Shown: positions 36,592-48,700 of the stretch, in pieces | How the letters are laid out: each line of letters opens with the position of its first letter | How positions within the stretch are numbered: position 1 is the first letter of the stretch | Origin: Solenopsis invicta | Taxonomy: Eukaryota > Arthropoda > Insecta > Hymenoptera > Formicidae | Length of the DNA: 64,000 nucleotides | Reading direction: 5' to 3' | Assembly (NCBI RefSeq): GCF_016802725.1 | Contig: NW_024105249.1 | Location: 61,872-125,871, forward strand | The notes under the pieces: generated by a model | The model's input: only the letters and a program-made list of their open reading frames with translations | Database searches by the model: none | What the model was told of the DNA's origin: nothing | Made by a program: the position numbers and the translations under genes

Positions 36592-37752
36592 GTAACAAGT
36601 GACGTCATTGATATTTAAAAGGGAGCGGGTGCAATACACAGAGTTAAAGAGAAAAACAAACTAATATTGATATCAAGACTAATATTGTACTTAATATTAA
36701 CATATATATAAGTTAAATTAAAATCACGTAAATTATAAAAAATATAAATCATTTTTATGGATACTAATAATAAAATTAAGAATGTATCACATACTTCTTG
36801 ATCGCTGAAAACCGCAGATAAAATTTGAAAAATCAGATTTGAAGATCAGATTGGAATTCAGGGACACTATTTAAATTTTCAGAAATAATAACAAGAATTA
36901 AAATTAACCTTTTATTTTATTAATTAAAATTGAGCTTTTTTCTCCTTTAATAATTTTTTTTTAATTTTATCTGTGACTTTTTGCAGCAATATTTGATACA
37001 TTCTAATTAGGATATTTTTTTTTTATTTATTAATATTTATGACTCATATTTGACATAATTTATATGTAATGTATAATTCATATGTATATTTTATTTTGTG
37101 AAATGTTAATTAGTAATACATTGCAATATTAATTATAAACATTTGTTTAGTTATTTCCTCTGTGTGATGTTTTCTTCTGAAATAAGAAGCAAGAGAGCGT
37201 ACGCAAATATAATAACGATATAATTAGTCCCATTGTAATAGATACAGTCGCAAGTCAAGTGTCAATTGTGCGATTTGTATTACATATTAACAAACGATGA
37301 TATGAATATTGCATGTAACTCTTGATTTGTCATTAGATGACAATGAATCAATGAATGAGGATTATACATTTATAAATGAGAGCGCAGATATACGCAATGA
37401 CTAGCCTTAAATATATTTCAAATAATATTTACGTGTTTTAGCCTTTAAAAAAGGTAAATTTTCTTAAATCATACAGGTATATTTGTAATCCATAGGAACA
37501 TTCTTCAAATCACCTTTTTTAAAGTAATTTTGAAGATTTAAGCATAAACTATTAGTTTTGCTTACTATATTTCTATTTGTAGCAACTTCTGTATATATTT
37601 TGTTGATACAAGTATTTAATATATTAAAAACACCACAAGATATCGATTATATATATATATATAAAAGTATAAAAATTATAGTTTCTTAAAATAACATATG
37701 TATATTATATATGAGACTAATTCAACATATGTACTTATGATTATACTTCCCG
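36592..37752. other. Spacer between HRD1 promoter and ARHGAP11A 3' end
   Basis: AT-rich noncoding sequence. The part nearest 37752 is the probable 3' UTR of the minus-strand ARHGAP11A gene. No gene or RNA is recognisable. Confidence 0.45.
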
Positions 37753-40700
37753 TTACGTATACATACTGAGAGCTCGTGATTTCAAGATACTTTTAGGGCT
37801 CTGACGTTTTGGGGTTCCTAGGTGTGCCGTCGCTTTCAATGGTGTTCTACGTGTATCAACCGGAGGTCTACGCACTAATTTTGAACTTTTAGGTGTTTTT
37901 ACCGTTAAAGGTCGCTTGATATGTGGAGTTTTGATAATGTCTGATTTGTAAGGAGACATATTTGGATTTTCTAGCGTTGTATTGACAGGCACCTTCGTTA
38001 ACGGCAATCCTTTGACAGCAATGTTTTCTTTCTGATAAATTTTGGTGTCGTGCGTAATGTTAATCTCTTTATCTTTGGCAAAAGTATCATGTATAATTGG
38101 TTCCTTATTCGAGAGTTTCTGAGTTTGCGACTCAAATTTTCGCACGGAACGATAATGCTCGTTTAATTCGTTTTGAAACGATTTTAATGGCATATCCATT
38201 GCTTGCATTTTAATTTGTGGCGACACATTTGGAGATGATGTAGCGTGACGATTTTTACCTTTCGAATCCTTATTGGACTTCTTTCGAGAGACTTGTGACC
38301 TGTTACACACCTTGAAATTCTCAGTACTCGCATTCATTTCTTTTGTTACTTTTGGGGAATGTTTAGTTGTATTGTCACGATAGTGTTTCCTGTTTGATAT
38401 GTTACTCGATATAAACTCGGATGTTTTCGTTGTGCATTCATCAAATAATTTTGCTTTGGCCAGTACCATACCAGCGTTTTGCGTTCGAAGCTTTGCGACG
38501 GACGCTCTGCCAGTCTGTGGAGCGGGTGTGTTTGTTCGGGATACCGATTTAAAATATTTATCTGCATCCTTCCAAGATATCTTGTTCGAGCCCTCAAAAG
38601 CAGTCTTATCTCTTTGTAAACAATCATTATTTAAGGCTATATTTTGATGACTGTTCACCTTTTTCAACTCATCGATCTTTTTATCAAAGTAAGATGAGTT
38701 ATCCACAAAATCTTTTCCATGAAAAGATGACGCTCTACGCACAGATGTTGTGGTATGGTTATTCAAGTACAGATCTTTAAATCCAGAAAGATCCAAGTCG
38801 CTATTGTTTGAAATCTTGCGTTGATCGTTTGAACGAGAAATCAATGTGTTAATTTGATTATGTAAACAGGCTATCTCATCTCTCATATTGTTAGAAATAT
38901 CTTCATTACATTTTTCCGTAGAATGAGATTGTTCCAAATATTTACTAGAATAAATCGATTGTTTTTCAACCGGATAAACGTTTACTTGTCTTTCAAGTTG
39001 AATGTGATGTTGTAAGTTAAATTCTGGAGATGTATGCCGTGATGCAGTTCTTCTAACACGTTTGCTGCAAACATTAAAACAATGATTTTTAGAACAATAA
39101 TTTTATAATTATATTTTTATATACTACTTGAACTTTTTATTAAATAGTGCAGCGTAGCAAACTATTTTATAATTTTATAGTATTAGTTTGGATGTCTGTC
39201 CATTTGTCCATCCATTTACAAGAGTTTTCAGCTTAATTTTTTTAAATTTTGTTTTTGCCAATAGATATTCAAGGATCTTAGTTTCGCCGAGACAAAATGA
39301 ATAAATCAATTGACTGTAAAGAGGTCAAAAGTCAAGTTAATAAAATGTTTCAAATTTAAATTTTTCGCTGCACTACTTACATTCGTAGCAAAAAAAGGTT
39401 TATATATATTAAAAGATATTATTTTATATATAATAAAAAAAGATTTTATACATCAGCTATAACTAAAAAATTATAATTTTTGAGTTGTCTGCAAAAAAAA
39501 ACTGATACTAAGTATACTGAGTGAAGAGATAACACTTTCATTTCTCTACAATTAGACGTTACACCAAAATCGCATTTAAAAATAATATTACATAATTTTA
39601 ATGATTAAAAAAATTTTAATTAAAAAATTTGGTTTTTTTTGAGTTATTTTGTAGCAAATGTAAATATAATAAAATACTCTATATATTTTATTAAAAATTT
39701 ATATACTTAAAAAATTTATATACTTTAAAAATTTTTTAATGTATATAATTGTTGTTTACATTAAAATAATTGTAAGAGTTTAAGTATGATCCAATTACCT
39801 CGCAATTTTCTCTTGAGAACGTCTTCTTAACGATCCAATTTTTCTTGCGCTAGGAGATCTTATTATTTTATGCTCCCCAGATCTTCTAATTTTTAGTTCT
39901 TTACTCAATCTTTTTGCCAGATAGTCGCTTGTCAGAGTATTCTCGATGCTAGCCTCTTCTAATGTTTTTTCATACGCTGTCTGTATCTTATTTAATGAAT
40001 GTGTAGTTATATCATTCTTCTCATTGTATATACATCCAAATTCTTGAGAAATACGTGATTCAATAGCAGAGACTCGATTTTTTATGTCTTCGTATTCACT
40101 TTTACGGATTCTGACGTAATCTTCTTCACAGTGATCACTCGATAAAGATATTACGTCACTGCTTGGAAGAAATGTATCAAATTCTTCTGAATCGGTCTTT
40201 TCCTCAGGCGTCAACAAGCATATGTTATCACTCTCGTCCGTAGCATCCAATTTTCTTGAACTTGTGCTTACATTCAAACGCCATTGTTCATCACTTCTAC
40301 GACGACTTTCATTAACAAGCAAGACTTGCTCGCCACCATCGTCTGATAAATCCACAGTGGCATTAATGAATACATCATTAAATTCTTGGCGAAAATCATT
40401 ATTTGATGGTTTATCATATTTCATTAATCTCAGATTTGATATTTCTTCGCTGAATTCACATATTTTGTCCGTATCAAAAGAATTGCTTACTGAACTCCAA
40501 CGTCTTTCATTACACATTTTGTAATTACCCGTATATGAATCTGACAAGTTACCATCAACGTTCTTCTGAAAGTATTATAATTATAAAATATAAGACGTAC
40601 AATTCTACTTAATAATTACAATTTCATAATCTTTTAACCCTCAGTTAACACACTGGGTGCCGTACATCCGGGCTGTTTTACAAAAATACTTGGCATTCAT

Positions 40701-43538
40701 AAATCGTTCACTTCTTCTCTTCTGAATGTTTCGATATTTAACTTCTCGATTTTCGCACCTATTTAGTCTTTTTCTTCACCTTCTGGCGTATCAATTAAAG
40801 AAAAAATTATTCAAATTCTATGGATTAGGTACTGAGATATACGCAATTGATCAGGTGACACACCCATGTGTGGCAAAATATTAAATCCAATATAGTAGCT
40901 GAGGGTTAAGACTTATTGATTGATTTAAGTGGATTTTTTATTCTATATATCAAAGTATAGAAACTGATGTACTTACTTGCTTATTCTTAGGTACAAATTT
41001 ATCTAAACTCAGTCTTAGTTTCTTTGATTTATCCAATTTATCAGCCATTCTCCTAAAACATACATTATCTAGAATAAATTCATTATTATTTTGTTTTAAA
41101 TTAAATATTAAAAAAAATAATAAATAAAACAAAACAATGAGAAAAGGATAGAAAATATGGCATAAGTATAATTTCATTACTTTTTCTTTATGCTTGGAGG
41201 ATATTCCCTTTCAACCACTTTTCGTTTTTTGGTAAATTTGTTAGAAACCGTATTTAACTGTGTTGGATGTACAAGGCACTGTGGATGATTAACATTAGGT
41301 GCGTCATCTGCATTTTTCCCAACCATCTTCTTCAAGCCATTAAACATTCCTATGTAAAACATTCATCAAGTGTGCAAAGCATGTTATACAATATGTACAA
41401 ATATAAAATGTTATATATGTAAAACAATAAGAAAAACTGTAAAAGATTAAATATGATCTTAATAACATTATAGACAACAAATTACATTTAATAGATATAA
41501 CAATATTAAATGTTATCTTAATCTTATATTAATCTTTTAATTAACATTATAAGTTTCAATAAAGTTTATGTATAAATATATAAGTTACATATATATATTT
41601 ATAAAAAAAGACCCAAAATTGGAAATGCAATTTTAAAATGTAGTTTGTTGTAGAAGGTAATTTTTTCTGCCTATATTAAAAATTTGAAATCCTCAACTGC
41701 AGACACTCCTTAGTTTCCAAAAAGTTAACAATAAAGAAAACTTTTAAAAGCATCGGATTGATTAATTTAATAAGATGATAAATCTAAAGAAAAAGAAGAA
41801 ATAATTTAAGAATTATGTTATTCTAGAAAGTTATTTACCTTTTCCTATTGCTAGATATAATTACAGTTTAGCTTAATACATTTTGTCACTATTTTGACAA
41901 TGTAATGGACAATGTCAACTAGTACTCAAACAGCCTAGGTTCACATCAATCTAAATTGTATTTATATGTAACAAAAGTCAATTGGTCTTAGAACATTGTA
42001 ATACCTTTTTTCCACCATTTCCTAAAGTCTATTTATTTTATCAAGTAGTTTATAAATCTGATTACTACAAAATTTTTATATCTATATAATTTTTATTAAA
42101 GATGTTTGTTAGCATTAAAATATTATTGAATTATTTGTTCATCAATTTAATTTGTTATATTATATATTCCAGCTTCAGTAAGTTGTAACTGTTTCAAATA
42201 CCAATAAATAATCAGTGTACAGTTAACACAAGTGGTAATTGTAAAAATTCACATAAAAAAATATTATTAGACACTAAGATCATTGCTAAATGATAGTAGT
42301 GTCTTTTCATCTTTATTTTACAATTTTATTTGTCCTAATTTTACTTATTATTATTTATATAATTTTTATTTTGGATTTTTGGAAAAATAAGCAGTATTTA
42401 AAGCTAAAACATAGAACTTTTTAATATGCACAAAGAGCTATCTTTTGCAATAAATCTAATTTTAAAAAAGCATTCTCATCTGGTCTTACCTCTGTTAGAT
42501 AAAAATTAAAACTACTTAAATACAACTTACGCGTAAGACTTCCACTACGATGTTTCTTCTTTTTATGCTTTAGATGTAGCTCAAATGAATCCAATCCATT
42601 GTCCGTGCTGCCACTTGTTTCAGTAGAAATACTCTGAACAATATGAGGCGGAAGGATACCAATATTTTCTGAATTTTCAATCAAAATCTGTAACATTCAG
42701 TAACAATTGATTTTATCATATAATTTGTTGTCTATAAAACTTACATTACCTTGACAATAGTTAGGTGCATTTGTAATCTATTCTGCACAGCCGACATGGA
42801 CATTTCTTGCAGAGGCATGATATTTGGTCCAATGACTTTTGCTAAGTTTTCCACACTCATCTTGTTCTGCTTCTCATACATGGAAACCTTTTTCAAGAAC
42901 TCCATGAAGAATGCCAAGGTATTTAAGTGATATGGTGGTAGCAGGGTACACGCTAACAGCAATGCCTGCACCCGGTGGCTTTTAAGCAACGCGCAGTGCA
43001 CAAACAGGTCATGGTACACATATGGGATCAACGGCTCTGGCAAGTCGCGGAAGAAGGATTTCAGGCAATTAGCAATGTCAACCGCGTGATTCTTGTCGCC
43101 TAAACTGCCGCCGTTGTCGAGGCGGGATATCAATTCCTTCTGTCGCGCTTGGGAGCCAGCTTTTCTGAACAAACCCTCTTGTGTGACATGCTCTTCCAGG
43201 AATGTCGCGGCTTGAATCACAAATACAGGCACGTGAACTATCGCGCCAGATGACAAGTTGACAATGTCCAAAGCTTGATAAAACAGAGGGATCTTGAAGA
43301 CCTTCTTGGAGATGTCCTTGCACGCCTCGGCCCTTTCGCTCTTAAGCATGCTCTTTTTGAAGCGATACTTGACTCCAAGGCTCCTGAGATCGTTGGCGAC
43401 AGCGTGATATACCTTCTCTTTGTGCAGTACATCGTAGATCAACATCTTCGATATTCCGGCGTGTTGTAGATTGTGCGAGTCCGGTGACAAAATTGATTCC
43501 TCAATGAGAATTTTATTAATTACACACGGTTCGAGCAT
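37753..43538 (-). CDS. ARHGAP11A: Rho GTPase-activating protein, ARHGAP11A type
   Basis: Stimulates GTP hydrolysis by Rho, and in vertebrates acts in cytokinesis. The CDS joins 43538-42750, 42687-42531, 41349-41181, 41052-40977, 40565-39799 and 39064-37753 on the minus strand, all in frame, giving 1089 aa (human about 1020). The RhoGAP domain fills roughly residues 70-265; the GLFRKAG motif carries the arginine finger (about Arg125), and FFRDLPEPLIP and ENLAKVIGPNIMP are family signatures. The LPPHI helix, the basic KHKKKKHRSGSLTR and FNGLKKMVG stretch, and the RLSLDKF motif recur in the same order in ARHGAP11A. The remainder is Ser/Lys-rich and probably disordered, ending in basic SP/TP-rich sequence. 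The frame is open to GTG 43550 after an in-frame stop; ATG 43538 is the first methionine. Long introns include a TTAA-flanked MITE. Confidence 0.9.
40638..40905. mobile_element. piggyBac-like MITE in an ARHGAP11A intron
   Basis: The ends CCCTCAG and CTGAGGG are inverted repeats, flanked on both sides by TTAA (40634-40637 and 40906-40909). TTAA duplication is the piggyBac signature. 268 bp, no transposase ORF. It lies in the intron 40566-40976. Confidence 0.75.
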
Positions 43539-43837
43539 TCCATCATTCACATTTCTCTCATTATCCGTTTTTCATATTAAATTGACACCCCTCTAATGCC
43601 GCCAATGTCACAATCGAAAACTCCCCGTTGAGTAAAGGCGACCACGCAACTTCGCGAATGCATCTCCCGCGCGTTTATCCGTTGCGGTCTACTTGAGAGT
43701 GCCGTCACATGGGGCGTAACTTGCGTAAGCGTAACTTGCGCCGACCAATGATATCGTTTTACTGGAACATTAGCTTCCGCCTAGTTACTTTACACTTTTT
43801 ACGTTATTCCGTTTGTTTTCTGTTCCTGAACTCCCTG
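43539..43837 (-). promoter_or_regulatory. ARHGAP11A promoter region
   Basis: Moderately CpG-rich sequence upstream of the ARHGAP11A start. It holds a duplicated GCGTAACTTGCG motif (about 43715-43742) followed by a CCAAT box at 43745-43749 in plus orientation. The foldback element begins at 43838 and so caps the promoter. Confidence 0.45.
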
Positions 43838-45281
43838 GGTGTTTACGATAACTAATCGGATCTCGGATTGGATTGAATAATGGTACTCAACGTAGGTATA
43901 GAAAATTTCCCTAGGCTAATCGGATTGACGATTGCTGTCTCAAATGTAATCCGATTGATGACGAAAGCGTGAAGACCGAGAAGCATGCTTGAAAAGTCTC
44001 TTTATTTTTTTAAATAATAACACAAAAAATCAAAGATAAAGTTAAAAAGAATGATTTGAATTTAGATTTATTGTAATTTTTTTGTCTAAACATTGGATTT
44101 CGTTTAAATTTCTGTTTGTAAAAATTAATTAATCTATTCTAAAGTTTGTGGTTATATCAGAAACAAATCAAAGTTAATAAAACAATTATTAATTATTAGG
44201 TACATATTAAAGCATATAATATTTCAAGCATACCATATAGAATTCCTGTTTATTATAAACTCAGTAAAAATAACTTTGAAATTATTCAACTACATTATAC
44301 ATTAATCAATATTAATTTATATGTTAAAAATCAATAATGTCGCTGAAAATGTTTTTTTTATTCTTTTCCAGATCGTAAATAAACTTCAACTCCAAGAATA
44401 AATAAAAATTACTGGAAAATGGATTGACATGAAAAGGGCATTATTGAACATTATCAATTTGTGCTAACTTAAAATTTGTAAAATCTGCTATTCTTTGTTA
44501 GTTGTTCATTAGAGAGTAATAATATAAGAACGGAATATACATAAATAAAATTAAAATAATTGTATGCATATATGATGCGTGTATTACATTTTTATATTAT
44601 TACTCTCTAATAAACAACTAATAAAGAAAAGTAGATTTTACAAATTTTAAGTTAGCACAAATTGATATTGTTCAATAATGCCCTCTTCATATAAATCCAT
44701 TTTCCAGTAATTTTTATTTATTCATGGAATTGAAGTTTATTTACGATCTGGAAAAGAATAAAAAGAACATTTTTAGAAACATTATTGATTTTTAACATAT
44801 AAATTAATATTGATTAATGTATAATATAGTTGAATAATTTCAAAGTTATGTTTACTAAGTTTATAATAAACAGGAATTCTATATGATATGCTTGAAATAT
44901 TATATGCTTTAATATGTACCTAATAATTAATAATTGTTTTATTAATTTTGATTTGTTTATAACCACAAACTTTAGAATAGATTAATTAATTTTTACAAAC
45001 AGAAATTTAAACGAAATCCAGTGTTTAGACAAAACAAATTACAATAAATCTAAATTCAAATCATTCTTTTTAACTTTATCTTTGATTTTTTGTGTTATTA
45101 TTTAAAAAAATAAAGAGACTTACTTTTCAAGCATGCTTCTCGGTCTCCACGCTTTCGTCATCAATCGGATTACATTTGAGACAGCAATCGTCAATTCGAT
45201 TAGCCTAGGGAAATTTTCTATACTTACGTTGAGTACCATTGTTCAATCCAATCCGAGATCCGATTAGTTATCGTAAACACC
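43838..45281. mobile_element. 1.44 kb foldback element with about 690 bp inverted arms
   Basis: Left arm 43838-44527 and right arm 44592-45281 are complementary over their full length, with about four differences in the first 160 bases sampled. A 64-base AT-rich loop separates them. Ends read GGTGTTTACGATAAC and its complement. CCCTG repeats on both sides (43833-43837 and 45282-45286) suggest a 5 bp target duplication. Several ATCGGATT motifs lie near the ends, as subterminal transposase sites often do. There is no coding capacity. Transcription would give a very long double-stranded RNA. Confidence 0.85.
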
Positions 45282-45286
45282 CCCTG

Positions 45287-45595
45287 ATAGCGTTTTTCAT
45301 TGGGAAAATTAGTGCGCACTGAATGTGCATTTGCTGCAGGTAATTGGGCGTTTCCGTTGGCACCGTCATCGCGCGAACTGAAACGTCCAATTGCCAGCAG
45401 CGAGTGCACACTTAGGCCGGTATTCATAGTCGATTCTTATTTCAAAATCGTCTTAAGTAACGTCTTAAGATGCTAATACGGCTCTCTGATTGGTTGATGG
45501 CATCTTAAGATGATACTTAAGATGATCTTAAATATAAGAATCGACTACGAATACCGGCCTTAGTGCGTACTAATTTTCTCAGTGAAAAACGCTAT
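45287..45595. mobile_element. Inverted-repeat element interrupted by a nested MITE
   Basis: The left end ATAGCGTTTTTCATTGGGAA and the right end, read as complement ATAGCGTTTTTCACTGAGAA, match over about 35 bp, including AAAATTAGTGCGCAC-type sequence. The middle is occupied by the separate element 45415-45559. Without it the host element is about 160 bp. Its left end abuts the foldback element's target duplication directly. No clear duplication of its own. Confidence 0.55.
45415..45559. mobile_element. Harbinger/ISL2EU-type MITE
   Basis: The ends GGCCGGTATTCATAGTCGAT and the near-complement on the right bound 145 bp, flanked on both sides by TTA (45412-45414 and 45560-45562). The 3 bp TTA duplication and GGCCGGTATTC ends fit PIF/Harbinger or ISL2EU relatives. 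The interior has further short mirrored AAGATG/CATCTTAAG motifs. Confidence 0.65.
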
Positions 45596-45703
45596 GAAAT
45601 AGTGTACACTTAAAGTGAAATAGATATATATTTGAAAGTTAGTGAAAACAAGAAGGAACGTTCCAGTGCAGTCTAGTGCAGGAATAGAAAACAAGCCTAT
45701 TAA

Positions 45704-48700
45704 CAAGTCTTTCGTTTTTCACTTTAGCGATTCGATCCATCATGATAAAAGTTAGAAATCTTCTGGGGGCTACCAGAACACAAAGATATTGGAGAAATTC
45801 GCAAAAAAGTTTTACTCAAAAATTTCGGACTTTGACTGATATAACTCTTTCGTTTTTCACTTTAGCGGTTCGATCCATCATGATAAAAGTTAGAACTCTT
45901 CTGGGGGCTCTCAGAACACAAAGATATTGGAGAAAATCGCAAAAAAAATATTACTCAAAAATTTCGAACTTTGACTGATATCAGTCTTTCGTTTTTCACT
46001 TTAGCGATTCGATACATCATGATAAAAGTTAGACCTATTCTGGGGGCTATCAGAACCCAGAAATATTGGAGAAATTGGCAAAAAAAATTTTACTCAAGTA
46101 TTTCGAAATTTGACTGATATAAGTCTTTCGTTTTTCACTTTAGCGATTCGATCCATTATGATAAAAGTTAGAACTCTTCTGGGGGATATCAGAACACAGA
46201 GATATTGGAGAAATTCGCAAAAAAAGTTTTACTCAAAAATTTCGAACTTTGACTGATATAACTCTTTCGTTTTTCACTTTAGCGATTCGATCCATCACGA
46301 TAAAAGTTAGAAATCTTCTGTGGGCTATCAGAATACAGAAATATTGTAGAAATTGGCAAAAAAAATTTTACTCAAAAATTTCGAAATTTGACAGATATAA
46401 GTCTTCCGTTTTTCACTTTAGCGATTCGATGCATCATGATAAAAGTTAGAACTCTTCTGGGGGCTACCAGAAACATTGTAGAAACTGGCAAAAAAATTTT
46501 ACTAAAACGTTTCGAACTTTGACTGATATAAGCCTTTCGACTTTCGAAAAGAGAAATTCACAAAAAAAATTTTACTCAAAATTTCGAACTTTGACTGATA
46601 TAATTCTTCTGATTTTCACTTTAGCCATTCGATCCGTCATGATAAAAGTTAGAACTCTTCTGGGGGCTATCAGAACACAGAGATATTGGAGAAAGTAGCA
46701 AAAAAAATTTTACTCAAAAATTTCGAACTTTGATTGACATAACTCTTTCGTTTTTCACTTTAACGATTCGATCCATCATGATAAAAGTTAGAACTCTTCT
46801 GCGGGCTATCAGAACACAAAAATATTGGAAAAATAGGCAAAAAAATTTTACTCAAAAATTTTGAACTTTGACTGATATAAATCTTTCGTTTTTCACTTTA
46901 GCGATTCGATCCATCATGATAAAAGTTAGAAGTCTTCTGGGGGCTATCAGAACACAGAAATATTGGAGAAATTGACAAAAAAAATTTTACTCAAATATTT
47001 CGAAATTTGACTGATATAAGTCTTTCCTTTTTCACTACAGCGATTCGATACATCATGATAAAAGTTATAACTTTTCTGTGGGCTACCAGAACACAGAGAT
47101 ATTAGATAAATTCTGAAAAAAATCAATTTTACTTAAAAATTTCATACTTTGACTGATATAACTCTTTCGTTTTTCACTTTAACGATTTGATCCATTATGA
47201 TAAAAGTTAGAACTCGTCTCGGGGCTATCAGAACACAGAGATATTGGAGAAATACGCAAAAAAAATTTTACTCAAAAATTTCGAACTTTGACTGATATAA
47301 GTCTTTCCTTTTTCACTTCAGCGATTCGATACATCATGATAAAAGTTGTAACTCTTCTGTGGGCTATCAGAACACAGAGATATTAGAGAAATTCGGAAAA
47401 AAACCAATTTTACTCAAAAATTTCGAACTTTGACTGATATAACTCTTTCGTCTTTCACTTTAGCGATTCGATCCATTATGCTAAAAGTTAGAACTCTTCT
47501 GGGGGCTATCAAAACGCAGAGATATTTGAGAAATTCGCAAAAAAACTTTTAATCAAAAATTTCGTAGTTTGACTGATATAACTCTTTCGTTTTTCACTTT
47601 AACGATTTGATCCATTATGATAAATGTTAGAACTCGTCTCGGGGCTATCAGAACACAGAAATATTGGAGAAATTCGCAAAAAAAGTTTTACTCAAATATT
47701 TCGTACTTTGACTGATATAACTCTTTCGTTTTTCACATTAATGATTTGATCCATTATGATAAAAGTTAGAACTCGTCTCGGAGCTATCAGAACACAGAGA
47801 TATAGGAGAAATTCGCAAAAAAAATTTTACTCAAAAATTTCGAATTTGACTGATATAAGTCTTTCCTTTTTCACTTCAGCGATTCGATACATCATGATAA
47901 AAGTTATAACTCTTCTGTGGGCTATCAGAACACAGAGATATTAGAAAAAAAAGGAAAAAAAACCAAATTTAATAAAAAATTTCGAACTTCGACTGATATA
48001 ACACTTTCGTCTTTCACTTTAGCGATTCGATCCATTATGATAAAAGTTAGAACTCTTCTGGGGGCTATCAAAACGCAGAGATATTTGAGAAATTCGCAAA
48101 AAAATTTTACTCAAAAATTTCGTACTTTGACTGATATAACTCTTTCGTTTTTCACTTTAACGATTTGATCCATTATGATAAATGTTAGAACTCGTCTCGG
48201 GGCTATCAGAACACAGAAATATTGGAGAAATTCGCAAAAAAAGTTTTACTCAAATATTTCGTACTTTGACTGATATAACTCTTTCGTTTTTCACATTAAT
48301 GATTTGATCCATTATGATAAAAGTTAGAACTCGTCTCGGAGCTATCAGAACACAGAGATATAGGAGAAATTCGCAAAAAAAATTTTACTCAAAAATTTCG
48401 AATTTGACTGATATAAGTCTTTCCTTTTTCACTTCAGCGATTCGATACATCATGATAAAAGTTATAACTCTTCTGTGGGCTATCAGAACACAGAGATATT
48501 AGAAAAAAAAGGAAAAAAAACCAAATTTAATCAAAAATTTCGAACTTCGACTGATATAACACTTTCGTCTTTCACTTTAGCGATTCGATCCATTATGATA
48601 AAAGTTAGAACTCTTCTGGGGGCTATCAAAACGCAGAGATATTTGAGAAATTCACAAAAAAAATTTTACTCATAAATTTCGTACTTTGACTGATATAACT

